Shown: in pieces, positions 1 through 7,881 of the stretch
Numbering within the stretch: the stretch's first letter is position 1
Layout: each line of letters opens with the position of its first letter
Origin: an uncultured Clostridia bacterium
Lineage (GTDB): Bacteria > Bacillota > Clostridia > Christensenellales > QALW01
Length of the DNA: 37,228 nucleotides
NCBI GenBank assembly: GCA_934434555.1
Contig: CAKRZX010000022.1
Span: 1 to 37,228, forward strand
Direction of reading: 5' to 3'
Translations under genes and position numbers: made by a program
Notes under the pieces: generated by a model
What the model was told of the DNA's origin: nothing
Databases searched by the model: none
The model's input: the letters and a program-made list of their open reading frames with translations, nothing else

Positions 1-33
1 GTATAATTTTGCAAGCAACCTATTCTTTCGCAT
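1..33 (-). CDS. possible 5' end of an unidentified gene running off the left edge
   Basis: On the minus strand an ATG lies ten bases behind a GGAG ribosome-binding site (plus-strand positions 44-47) and stays open to the window edge for 11 codons, reading MRKNRLLAKLY. The basic start would suit a membrane or exported protein, but eleven residues do not allow a family call. It follows the aminopeptidase gene on the same strand after an apparent terminator, so it probably starts a separate unit. It could equally be a chance ORF; the ribosome site is the only support. Confidence 0.35.
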   Translation of the reverse strand, partial: MRKNRLLAKLY

Positions 34-48
34 AAAATCACATCTCCG

Positions 49-76
49 AAAAACGGCGGGAGATAAACCCCCGCCC
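49..76 (-). terminator. GC-rich hairpin followed by a short T run (weak terminator or leader hairpin)
   Basis: GGCGGG and CCCGCC (plus-strand 55-60 and 70-75) form a six-pair stem, followed on the minus strand by GTTTTTC. It lies between the aminopeptidase terminator and the possible edge gene, just before that gene's ribosome site. It could be a second terminator or a 5' leader structure. Confidence 0.35.
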
Positions 77-96
77 TGCCGTGTGAAATAAGCAAC

Positions 97-127
97 AAAA
101 AAGGCGGCACAGATAATCTGCACCGCC
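97..127 (-). terminator. Rho-independent terminator after the M18 aminopeptidase gene
   Basis: Hairpin 103-127 pairs GGCGG with CCGCC, has a small CA/CA mismatch, then pairs CAGAT with ATCTG. A run of six T follows on the minus strand. It closes the abc-f/rsmA/aminopeptidase unit. Confidence 0.85.
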
Positions 128-160
128 GAAACATCTTTTAATTATAATCTCAAAATTCCC

Positions 161-1549
161 TTACTTAAAGAATTCCTGCATTGCGCGATACGCCATAAAC
201 ACGTCAAGTTTGGCAACGGTTTCAAAGGGCGCGTGCATTGAAAGCACGGGCACACCCAAATCAACGGTATCGATGCCGAGACCCGCAATATACAGTGCAA
301 CCGTTCCGCCGCCGCCGATATCAACCTTGCCAAGTTCCCCTATCTGCCAAACAACGTTTGCATCGTCAAGCATAGCGCGAATCTGACCCATATACTCGGC
401 AGATGCATCGTTTGAACCGCTTTTTCCGCGAGCACCGGTATATTTTGTAATAACCACACCGTAATTTAAGAACGATGCGTTTTTCTTTTCAAAAACGTCC
501 TGGAAAGTGGGGTCAACTGCTGCGTTAACGTCCGCCGAAAGGCACTGTGACGCGCGCATTGCGTCCTCGGGCTCGATGTTCTGTGCGCGGGCAATATCGC
601 TGATTACGTGTTTTACGAAATCGGAATTAAGCCCCGTATTGCCTACCGAGCCGATTTCTTCCTTGTCGGCAAGAATGCATATTGCGGTTTTCTCCGGCAC
701 ACCGCATTCTATGCAAGCCATAAGCGAGGGATATGCGCAAACGCGGTCGTCGTGACCGTAAGCACCTATCATTGAGCGGTCGAAACCGATGTCGCGCGCC
801 TTGAACGCAGGAACGATTTCAAGTTCAGCCGAAAGGAAATCCTCTTCGGTTACACCGTACTTTTCATAAAGAATGTTAAGAATATTGAGTTTTATAAGTT
901 CGCTTTCGGAATCGTCCTTAAAGGGGCAGCTTCCGATAAGAATATTGAGTTCTTCGCCGCGAATGCCGTCGGCAAGGGTGCGTTTGCACTGTTCCTGTGC
1001 CAGGTGGGGCAAAAGGTCGCTTATAACAAAGCAGGGGTCGTTTTCGTCCTCGCCGATTTTAACCTTTACCTTTTCGCCGTTTTTCTTTGCGAACACGCCG
1101 TGAAGCGCCAAGGGAATCGCCGTCCACTGGTACTTCTTTATTCCGCCGTAATAGTGGGTTTTAAGCATAGCAAGTTCGATGTCCTCATAAAGGGGATTGG
1201 GCTTTAAGTCAAGACGGGGCGAATCGATATGCGCCGCACCTATGCGAACGCCGTTTGACACGTCCTTTTTGCCTATTACCACGAACGCCGCCGATTTACC
1301 GCGGTTATTTACATAATATTTTTCGCCTGCCTGATACTTTCTGCCGGACTCATATGCGGTGAATCCCGCATTTTCGGCGATTTTTACCGCAGCCTCAACT
1401 GCCTCACGCTCTGTTTTGGCATCGTCAAGAAAACGCATATATCCCTCGCAGAAATCAAACGCCTGTTTTTTCTCCTCTTCACTTACCCTTAATAAGCCGT
1501 TTTTGGGCTTATAGGCAAGTTTTTCTTTAAGTTCTTTTGCACTGCTCAT
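161..1549 (-). CDS. M18 family aminopeptidase (aspartyl aminopeptidase type)
   Basis: A 462-residue cytosolic zinc aminopeptidase that removes N-terminal residues from peptides; M18 enzymes often prefer acidic or hydrophobic residues, but specificity cannot be read here. Metal-site and catalytic motifs of the M18/M42 clan are visible: AAHIDSPRLDLK (residues 105-116, His107), YGHDDR (264-269), ADKEEIGS (around 294-301) and a C-terminal MHAPFE. Length fits the bacterial ApeA/ApeB type, and no signal peptide is present. The ATG is eight bases behind GGAGG, and that ribosome site overlaps the last codons of rsmA, only three bases upstream, so the two genes are cotranscribed. It is the last gene of the unit. 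The family call is secure; the choice between apeA and apeB names is not. Confidence 0.93.
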   Translation of the reverse strand: MSSAKELKEKLAYKPKNGLLRVSEEEKKQAFDFCEGYMRFLDDAKTEREAVEAAVKIAENAGFTAYESGRKYQAGEKYYVNNRGKSAAFVVIGKKDVSNGVRIGAAHIDSPRLDLKPNPLYEDIELAMLKTHYYGGIKKYQWTAIPLALHGVFAKKNGEKVKVKIGEDENDPCFVISDLLPHLAQEQCKRTLADGIRGEELNILIGSCPFKDDSESELIKLNILNILYEKYGVTEEDFLSAELEIVPAFKARDIGFDRSMIGAYGHDDRVCAYPSLMACIECGVPEKTAICILADKEEIGSVGNTGLNSDFVKHVISDIARAQNIEPEDAMRASQCLSADVNAAVDPTFQDVFEKKNASFLNYGVVITKYTGARGKSGSNDASAEYMGQIRAMLDDANVVWQIGELGKVDIGGGGTVALYIAGLGIDTVDLGVPVLSMHAPFETVAKLDVFMAYRAMQEFFK

Positions 1550-1552
1550 TTT

Positions 1553-2419
1553 TTATACCTCCGATTTAATTTCATATATTTTATCCGCAACGCGGGCTAA
1601 ATTTTCAAGAGAGAGAGCCTCTCCGCGTACTGCGGGTTTAAGCCCGCAGGATAATATTACACCCTCTGCCGCCTCTCTGTCAAGATCAAAAGACGCAATC
1701 AAGTTATTTGCAAGGGTTTTTCTGCGCATCGCAAACGCCGAACGCACGGTTTCAAAAAATATTTTTTCACTTTTTACGTTCACTGCCGGCTTTTCTCTTT
1801 TTTCAAGACGGATAACCTGTGAATCCACTTTCGGCGCGGGATAGAAACAACTCGCAGGTATTTTGGAGCACAGTTTTGCGGTGGTGTAAAACTGCACCGC
1901 ACAGGTAAGTGAGCCGTATTCGGGCGTGTTTTCCTTTGCCGCCATACGTTTTGCCACTTCTTTTTGCACAAGAACCGTTATCGTCTTGAAATTTACGCCG
2001 CTTTCAAGCAGCCGCATTATTATGGGTGTAGTAATGTAGTAGGGCAGATTAGCGCACACCGCAAAGCCGTCCTCCAACTCGTTTTTTACAAGTTCTTTCG
2101 TGTCAAGGGCAAGAAAATCGTCATTTATGACCTTAACGTTATCAAAGCCGTCAAGGGTTTTTTCGTGCACCGGCAAGAGCGTTTTGTCCACTTCCACCGA
2201 CACCACTTTCTTTGCTCTTTTTGAAAGCACTCGGGTCAGCGTTCCCGCCCCCGTGCCGATTTCAAGCACGGTCTGATTTTTATCTATACACGCGTCGTCG
2301 GCAATGATGTTGAGGATACGCTCATCGCACAAAAAGTTCTGCCCCAGTGATTTTGAAAAGCCGAAACCGCAGGAATCAAGAATCTTTTTAAGTTCCGAAC
2401 CCGTTAGTTTTTCAATCAT
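1553..2419 (-). CDS. rsmA: 16S rRNA (adenine1518-N6/adenine1519-N6)-dimethyltransferase RsmA (KsgA)
   Basis: Methylates two adjacent adenosines in the 3'-terminal hairpin of 16S rRNA using S-adenosylmethionine, a late step in 30S assembly. Family motifs are clear: SLGQNFL near residue 24, the SAM-binding EIGTGAGTLT (53-62) and the catalytic NLPYY (124-128). The start chosen gives MIEKLTG and 288 residues; it lies seven bases behind GGAGG and overlaps the stop of the upstream ABC-F gene as ATGA, indicating translational coupling. An in-frame ATG 18 bases upstream (2437) lacks a good ribosome site. Intact, ordinary length. Confidence 0.96.
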   Translation of the reverse strand: MIEKLTGSELKKILDSCGFGFSKSLGQNFLCDERILNIIADDACIDKNQTVLEIGTGAGTLTRVLSKRAKKVVSVEVDKTLLPVHEKTLDGFDNVKVINDDFLALDTKELVKNELEDGFAVCANLPYYITTPIIMRLLESGVNFKTITVLVQKEVAKRMAAKENTPEYGSLTCAVQFYTTAKLCSKIPASCFYPAPKVDSQVIRLEKREKPAVNVKSEKIFFETVRSAFAMRRKTLANNLIASFDLDREAAEGVILSCGLKPAVRGEALSLENLARVADKIYEIKSEV

Positions 2420-4296
2420 TCGCTTTCCTCCATCCATTCGTTTTCCGCCTGTTCAAGCCTGTCCTTTACGGAATTATATTCCCTTTGCAGTTCAAGCATT
2501 TTGTCCTTATCCGAAAAAGACCCGGCAAACTGCTCTTCTATCTCGCCTATGCGTTTTTCCAAAAGTTCAATTTCTTTTTCAAGTTCACGCAAACGGATTT
2601 TCTTTTTCTTTTCTTCATCCTTGGCAGCTCTGTCCTTTGCCCTCTGTTTTGCCGCCTGTGTCTTATTTATTTCGGGCGCCGAATCTTCCGCATTTTGAGG
2701 TTTTTGCGCCAAAACATAGTCATCATACGTTCCCTCAAACACCTCGACCGCGCCGTCTTTTACAATCCACAGTTTGGTTGCAATACGGTTGATAAAGTAC
2801 CTGTCATGGGACACGGCGATTATCGTGCCGTCAAAACGGGAAAGTGCATCTTCAAGCACCTCGCGGGAATCCATATCAAGGTGGTTGGTGGGCTCGTCCA
2901 TTAAAAGAGTGTTGTTTTTTGCAACCGAAAGTCGTGCCAAAGCGCAGCGGGCGCGTTCGCCGCCGGAAAGCACCCTGCCCTGCTTAAAAACGTCGTCGCC
3001 GAAAAACAGCATTGCCGCGCAGCGCGAGCGCACCTGTGTCTGCGTTAAATCCCTGTCGCCCTGCCACACCATATCCATAACCGTTTCATCGCCCATAAGG
3101 TCACGGTGATTCTGCTCGTAATAGCCTATATCCACGTTTACGCCGCGGGTCACATTTCCCTCGCTTGAGCTTTGCCGCCCGGAAATTATTTCCGTAAGCG
3201 TAGTTTTCCCCGCGCCGTTATCTCCTATTATGACTATTCTTTCGCCTTTTTTTACTACCGTTGAAAAGTGCGAAAACAGCCGTTTATTTTCAAACGATTT
3301 GCCTATATCCCGCAAAGTGAACACATCGCCGCCCGACTGCCGCGCAATATTAAAACTAAGCCGCATTTCATCGTGTTCTTCCGGCGCTTCCAGCAAATCC
3401 ATTTTGGCAAGCACTTTTTCTCTGCTTTCCGCCGCGCGGATCGACTTTTCCCTGTTAAACTGCCTGAAACGGGCGATTATCGCTTTTTGGCGGCGGATTT
3501 CGTCCTGCTGTTTATCGTATGCCTTCTGTTCGGCTTTTAGTTCTTCCGCCCACTTAAAACAGTAGTCGGTGTAATTGCCGTTGTAATATCTGAGTTTTTT
3601 GTTTTCTATTCTTGCCACACCCGAACAGAGTTTATCCATCATATACCGGTCGTGGGAAATAAGCAGAACCGTACCCGAAAAGCGGGCAAGATAGTCCGTA
3701 AGCCACTGCGCCGCCTGCAAGTCAAGATGGTTTGTGGGTTCGTCAAGCAAAAGCACGTCATAGTTCTTCAAAAGCATACCTGCAAGGGCAAGGCGGGTAC
3801 GCTCGCCGCCGGAAAGATTCTTTACCGGCATATCCCAGTATTTTTCCGTCAGCCCCAGGCCTTTAAGCACACCCGTAAGCCTGCTGTTCCAGCCGTAGCC
3901 GCCCAGGGCATCAAACCTGTCCTGTGCCCGCTGATATCTTTCGCCCAAAGCAGCCATATCGGCGTTTTCTTCTGTCATTTCTTCTTCGATTTTATGCAGT
4001 TCGTTTTCGGCGGCAAAAAGTTCGTCAAAACTCTTTTTTGCCTCTTCAATAACGGTTGTTTCGCTTTTTGATTCGTGTATCTGCGCAAGATATCCTATGC
4101 GCAGCCCCTTTGCCATACGGATAATTCCGGTATATTCCGCCTGCCCAACAAGCGCTTTCATCAGCGTGGTTTTGCCCGCGCCGTTATCGCCTGTAAGCCC
4201 TACGCACTGCCCTTTTTGTATTTGCAGCGATATGTCGGATAATATGGTCTTTTCGCCTATGTTTACGCTAAGACCGCAAATATCGATAAGTATCAT
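2416..4296 (-). CDS. ABC-F family ATP-binding protein (ribosome-associated, YdiF/Uup-like)
   Basis: A 626-residue soluble protein with two ABC domains and no membrane segments, the ABC-F architecture. These proteins bind the ribosomal E site as translation factors or antibiotic-protection factors. Both halves carry a Walker A (GDNGAGKTT, first at 36-44), a signature (LSGGERTRLALA; LSGGERARCALA) and a Walker B with DEPTNHLD. The charged linker between the domains is the usual interdomain arm, and a lysine/glutamate-rich C-terminal coiled coil of about 100 residues follows the second domain. It is the first gene of the unit with rsmA (four-base overlap). No promoter is visible in the short gap to the rny terminator, so it may depend on read-through or on a promoter inside rny. 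Whether it gives resistance cannot be judged. Confidence 0.92.
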   Translation of the reverse strand: MILIDICGLSVNIGEKTILSDISLQIQKGQCVGLTGDNGAGKTTLMKALVGQAEYTGIIRMAKGLRIGYLAQIHESKSETTVIEEAKKSFDELFAAENELHKIEEEMTEENADMAALGERYQRAQDRFDALGGYGWNSRLTGVLKGLGLTEKYWDMPVKNLSGGERTRLALAGMLLKNYDVLLLDEPTNHLDLQAAQWLTDYLARFSGTVLLISHDRYMMDKLCSGVARIENKKLRYYNGNYTDYCFKWAEELKAEQKAYDKQQDEIRRQKAIIARFRQFNREKSIRAAESREKVLAKMDLLEAPEEHDEMRLSFNIARQSGGDVFTLRDIGKSFENKRLFSHFSTVVKKGERIVIIGDNGAGKTTLTEIISGRQSSSEGNVTRGVNVDIGYYEQNHRDLMGDETVMDMVWQGDRDLTQTQVRSRCAAMLFFGDDVFKQGRVLSGGERARCALARLSVAKNNTLLMDEPTNHLDMDSREVLEDALSRFDGTIIAVSHDRYFINRIATKLWIVKDGAVEVFEGTYDDYVLAQKPQNAEDSAPEINKTQAAKQRAKDRAAKDEEKKKKIRLRELEKEIELLEKRIGEIEEQFAGSFSDKDKMLELQREYNSVKDRLEQAENEWMEESE

Positions 4297-4304
4297 ATGT
4301 CCTC

Positions 4305-4331
4305 AAAAAAAGGGCAAACTTTCGTTTGCCC
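4305..4331 (-). terminator. Rho-independent terminator after rny
   Basis: A perfect stem with GGGCAAAC pairing with GTTTGCCC (4312-4331), followed on the minus strand by seven T. It begins eight bases after the rny stop, and its T run ends right at the ribosome site of the abc-f gene. Confidence 0.92.
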
Positions 4332-4338
4332 AAAAAAT

Positions 4339-5883
4339 CTATTTTGCGTACTCAACTTTTCTTGTTTCGCGCACAACGTTTACTTTTATCTGTCCGGGGT
4401 AAACCATATCCGTTTCTATGCGTTTTGCAATATCTTTTGCAAGGAATACGGTCGCCTCCTCGGAAACAACTTCGGGTTTAACGATAATCCTGATTTCGCG
4501 TCCCGCCTGAACGGCAAAGGATTTTTCAACGCCGTCAAAGGAATTCGCAATTTCTTCAAGCTGTTCAAGACGTTTAACGTACGCTTCAAGGGTTTCGCGC
4601 CTTGCGCCGGGTCTTGCTCCGGAAATAGCGTCCGCCGCCTGAATAAGTACCGCTTCAACGGTCTGGGGTTCTATATCGTTATGATGTGCCGCAATGCAGT
4701 GGATAACTTCTGCACTCTCGCGGTATTTTTTTGCAATGTCAACACCTATCTGGATATGCGTGCCCTCTATTTCATGGTCAACCGCCTTGCCTATATCGTG
4801 CAGAAGCCCTGCACGTTTTGCTATTGCAATATCGGCACCCACTTCGCCCGCAAGCAGACCTGCAATATAGGAAACTTCCAAAGAGTGTTTCAGTACGTTC
4901 TGCCCGTAACTCGTACGGTATTTGAGCCTGCCCAGAATTTTTACAAGTTCCGGATGAATGTTGTGAATTCCCGCGTCGAAAACAGCGGCTTCGCCCGCCT
5001 CTTTAATCTGCGCTTCAACTTCTTTTCTTGCCTTTTCAACGGTATCTTCAATCCTTGTGGGGTGAATGCGCCCGTCGATAATAAGTTTTTCAAGAGCGAT
5101 TCGGGCAATATCGCGCCTTATGGGGTCAAAAGAAGAAAGAATAACTGCTTCGGGCGTATCGTCGATAATAAGTTCAACGCCCGTTGCGGTTTCAATCGCC
5201 TTGATGTTTCTGCCCTCGCGGCCGATTATCCTGCCCTTCATTTCATCGTTGGGCAGTGCCACAACCGAAACGGTGGTTTCTGCAACATGGTCGGCGGCAC
5301 AGCGCTGAATAGCCATTGTAATTATGTTGCGGGCAATTTTTTCCCCGTCATTTTTGGCCTGTGCCTCGATATCCTTAACGATAAGCGCCGCATCGTGCCG
5401 CGCCTCATGTTCTACCGATTCAATCAATGCCTGTTTTGCTTCTTCCGTTGAAAGCCCGGCAACCTTTTCAAGCTCGGCTACCCTGCGCGACTGCAACTCT
5501 TCCGCCGCGGCAAGATTCTCTTCCAGCTCTTTTTCCTTTTTTGTGAACCTGTCCTCCCTTGCTTCAAGAGACGACATTTTTTTATCAATCTGTTCTTCCC
5601 TTTGCAGAACGCGTTTTTCAAGACGCGTTACCTCGTTGCGGCGCTCTTTACAGTCTGCGTCGCACTCACTGCGAAGCCTGTGAACTTCATCTTTTGCTTC
5701 CGAAATTCTTTCCTTTGAAAGCACTTCGGCTCTGTTTTTTGCATCTTCAAGAATTTTATTGGCTGCCTCTTCGGCTCTGCCCATACGTGCCTGTGTTGAT
5801 TTTTTTTGAATAAAATTACCTGCCGCAAGACCCACAATCAGGGCGGCTACGGCGGCAATAACAATCCATATCCACGTTTCCAA
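4339..5883 (-). CDS. rny: ribonuclease Y
   Basis: Membrane-anchored endoribonuclease that initiates mRNA decay in Bacillota. Order of parts: one N-terminal membrane segment (residues 5-21), a long charged coiled coil (about 25-180), a KH RNA-binding motif GRIIGREGRNIKAIE (217-231) and an HD domain with the catalytic HD at 362-363 in LLHDIGKA. The start is assigned to TTG at 5883 because it lies seven bases behind GGAGGTG, giving 514 residues beginning (M)ETWIWIV, close to the family length of about 520. The next ATG upstream (5922) would add 13 odd residues across the ribosome site. A strong sigma-A promoter lies about 120 bases upstream and a terminator directly downstream, so it can be monocistronic. 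Confidence 0.96.
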   Translation of the reverse strand: METWIWIVIAAVAALIVGLAAGNFIQKKSTQARMGRAEEAANKILEDAKNRAEVLSKERISEAKDEVHRLRSECDADCKERRNEVTRLEKRVLQREEQIDKKMSSLEAREDRFTKKEKELEENLAAAEELQSRRVAELEKVAGLSTEEAKQALIESVEHEARHDAALIVKDIEAQAKNDGEKIARNIITMAIQRCAADHVAETTVSVVALPNDEMKGRIIGREGRNIKAIETATGVELIIDDTPEAVILSSFDPIRRDIARIALEKLIIDGRIHPTRIEDTVEKARKEVEAQIKEAGEAAVFDAGIHNIHPELVKILGRLKYRTSYGQNVLKHSLEVSYIAGLLAGEVGADIAIAKRAGLLHDIGKAVDHEIEGTHIQIGVDIAKKYRESAEVIHCIAAHHNDIEPQTVEAVLIQAADAISGARPGARRETLEAYVKRLEQLEEIANSFDGVEKSFAVQAGREIRIIVKPEVVSEEATVFLAKDIAKRIETDMVYPGQIKVNVVRETRKVEYAK

Positions 5884-6006
5884 TATAAAACACCTCCTTT
5901 TGGTTGCTTTTTCTAATATCAAATTTCAGTATCGGAAAATCAGTGATATTCAAAATGCGAAAATGCACTCTGCAATCAAAAAATTTATAATACCAGCACT
6001 TAGAGT

Positions 6007-6035
6007 ATTATATATTATTATTTACAATATGTCAA
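6007..6035 (-). promoter_or_regulatory. sigma-A promoter for rny
   Basis: On the minus strand TTGACA (6030-6035), a 17-base spacer and TATAAT (6007-6012): both hexamers match the consensus. The leader to the TTG start is about 115 bases and contains an inverted repeat (AATATCA/TGATATT). Confidence 0.9.
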
Positions 6036-6060
6036 TCTATAATAAGGGGTTGCGGAACAC

Positions 6061-6088
6061 AAAAAAAAACGGGCGGGAAACCGCCCGT
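6061..6088 (-). terminator. Rho-independent terminator after the DUF4091 gene
   Basis: ACGGGCGG pairs with CCGCCCGT across a four-base loop (6069-6088), followed on the minus strand by eight or nine T. Confidence 0.92.
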
Positions 6089-6093
6089 AAAAA

Positions 6094-7764
6094 TCAGATT
6101 TTTGCTTTTATAAGTTCGTAGACACGCGCGCGGATTCTGTTCATTTCGCGGCTGCTGCTTACGCACTTGTCAAATACCACTTTGCCGCAGATTTTCTCAA
6201 TTTCCGCAAGCACGTATTCCTTTGAATACAGCCCCGCGCAGAACTCCATTGCCCGGCAATCCTGCAAGCCCTGCAAAAAAGCCATCATTCGTATTGAGGG
6301 CGCCGCACTGCCGTCTTTCATCGGATAAACTGCATACGTGTCGCCCGAGGGCACAAACAGACTTCCGTCGGAAGTGTGAAGCGGGTCAACGGAATCGTAG
6401 CTCCACTGGTCGTTATAGAAATTATAACCCCAGTTCAGGAATCCTGTGATATCATAGGCAAAGAACTGCGTGCCGATGAACCTTGTGCGGGCAAGGGGCA
6501 TTGAAAACAGCGCATTGCTTACGCCCTTAACGTGCCCGCCGCAGTAGTAACACCATAAATCAGGCACGTTGTTTTCCAAAAACGGTTTGATTGCCCGTGT
6601 TGCCGGCACGGGTGTTTCCACAACGCCCTCGGCATAGAATTCATATTCCGAAAGGGCGTCCATTATATGATATCCTTTCAATAAATCCGCAATGTTCGCC
6701 TTTGCCGCCTTATAGCGTTCAAGATGCTCTTTCTGCGGCTCGTCGGAGATATGGAACCAGCACTTTTTGTCCTCTCCGCGGGCACGCATATGCTCCAAAA
6801 ATCCCGTTATAAATGCACGCAGAAACGTTACGTATTCTTCGCTTAACGAATCCGTATCCCAACCGAAAATGCGCTTATACTGCCCGTTTTCGTACGCCAT
6901 TACCTTGGGTGTATGCAATACTCCCCACTGGGAATAGAAGTGCGTCACTTCGTAATATTCCACACCGCAGCGGGCGCACATATCAAGCCAGCGGTCAAGA
7001 TTTTCGTATCCGAAAGTGTATTCACTGCCGTTTTTATAAACGTCAATCAGCTGAACCGTTGTGCGCTCACCGCCGGGATAGGTATCAAGTGAATACGTCA
7101 TCAGGGGCAAAAGCCACATATTCCTGCCGTACTCCACGCCTTTTTTTATAAATTTCTCGCATATTTCAAAATGCTCGTCGGAAAATACGGGAACACGGTA
7201 ATAATCGGCAATGCAGTCGGCATAGAACCACTGGGAAAACATCATTTTCTGTTTGGGAAGACTTGCGTCGATTACCTCAACCGTGAATTCACCGCTCCAA
7301 AGTACCTCGTCGGTAGTTTCAAGAGATTTGTCATAATCGCTTCTGTTGCCTAAAAATTCAACCGTGAACTCTGCCGTTCCCGAAACGTTGCCCCTTGGGT
7401 CAAACTCAAACATAAGTGCGCGGGTATAGCCGTAATTATTTCTTACCCTGCCCCTGTACAGGGGTTTTCTCAGCATATCAGGATAAAGGCCCGGTGTTCT
7501 GCGCACGCAGTCGGAATCGCTTCGCGGTAGCACGGGCATTTCCGACGGCACGCTTACCACTTCGTAAATCTTTACATACTCAGCCGCACTGCCCCTGATA
7601 ACGGGCGTTACAAGCAGATTGTCCGTTTCGTCGCAACTCCATACAAGTTGAAAAAAGTACTTTTCGTTTTTGAAACATATATCGCTCGTCATCTCTTCAA
7701 ACTCATTGAGTTTTGAATCGAGAAAGCATTTTTCCATTGACGAAATAAACTTTGCGTGAATCAT
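6094..7764 (-). CDS. DUF4091 domain protein, glycoside-hydrolase-like
   Basis: 556 residues. The N-terminal third looks like a beta-sandwich, followed by a TIM-barrel-like region with GGERTTVQLIDV, EVTHFYSQWG and WFHISDEP. The C-terminal part has the GFLNWGYNFYNDQW region typical of DUF4091 proteins, where an aromatic-rich barrel end and an SDEP acidic pair resemble retaining glycosidases. Substrate and activity are unknown. There is no signal peptide or membrane segment, so it should act inside the cell on imported saccharides. The ATG sits close behind GGAGG. It has its own consensus promoter and terminator, and its upstream neighbour on the same strand is another carbohydrate-active-type protein, which suggests a shared glycan-use role. 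The family call is reasonable; the function is inferred. Confidence 0.75.
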   Translation of the reverse strand: MIHAKFISSMEKCFLDSKLNEFEEMTSDICFKNEKYFFQLVWSCDETDNLLVTPVIRGSAAEYVKIYEVVSVPSEMPVLPRSDSDCVRRTPGLYPDMLRKPLYRGRVRNNYGYTRALMFEFDPRGNVSGTAEFTVEFLGNRSDYDKSLETTDEVLWSGEFTVEVIDASLPKQKMMFSQWFYADCIADYYRVPVFSDEHFEICEKFIKKGVEYGRNMWLLPLMTYSLDTYPGGERTTVQLIDVYKNGSEYTFGYENLDRWLDMCARCGVEYYEVTHFYSQWGVLHTPKVMAYENGQYKRIFGWDTDSLSEEYVTFLRAFITGFLEHMRARGEDKKCWFHISDEPQKEHLERYKAAKANIADLLKGYHIMDALSEYEFYAEGVVETPVPATRAIKPFLENNVPDLWCYYCGGHVKGVSNALFSMPLARTRFIGTQFFAYDITGFLNWGYNFYNDQWSYDSVDPLHTSDGSLFVPSGDTYAVYPMKDGSAAPSIRMMAFLQGLQDCRAMEFCAGLYSKEYVLAEIEKICGKVVFDKCVSSSREMNRIRARVYELIKAKI

Positions 7765-7800
7765 ATTTCCTCCGAAAATTGTATATACATATTTTTAAGT

Positions 7801-7829
7801 ATTATATATGCTTGCAGTGGCTTTGTCAA
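7801..7829 (-). promoter_or_regulatory. sigma-A promoter for the DUF4091 gene
   Basis: TTGACA (7824-7829), a 17-base spacer and TATAAT (7801-7806) on the minus strand, both consensus. About 30 bases separate the predicted start site from the ATG. Confidence 0.9.
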
Positions 7830-7841
7830 TACCGAATTTAT

Positions 7842-7870
7842 AAAAAAGAGGAACCTTTTCCGTTCCTCTT
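7842..7870 (-). terminator. Rho-independent terminator after the DUF4038 gene
   Basis: AAGAGGAAC pairs with GTTCCTCTT across a seven-base loop (7846-7870), followed on the minus strand by a T run. It separates the two carbohydrate-active genes into independent units. Confidence 0.9.
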
Positions 7871-7881
7871 ATAATGATATG

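Noticed and set aside
4297..5451. 384-codon open frame on the plus strand opposite rny
   Set aside because: Antisense to a clear RNase Y gene; composition is rich in Asn, Phe and Cys with no domain, as expected from the reverse complement of a coding strand.
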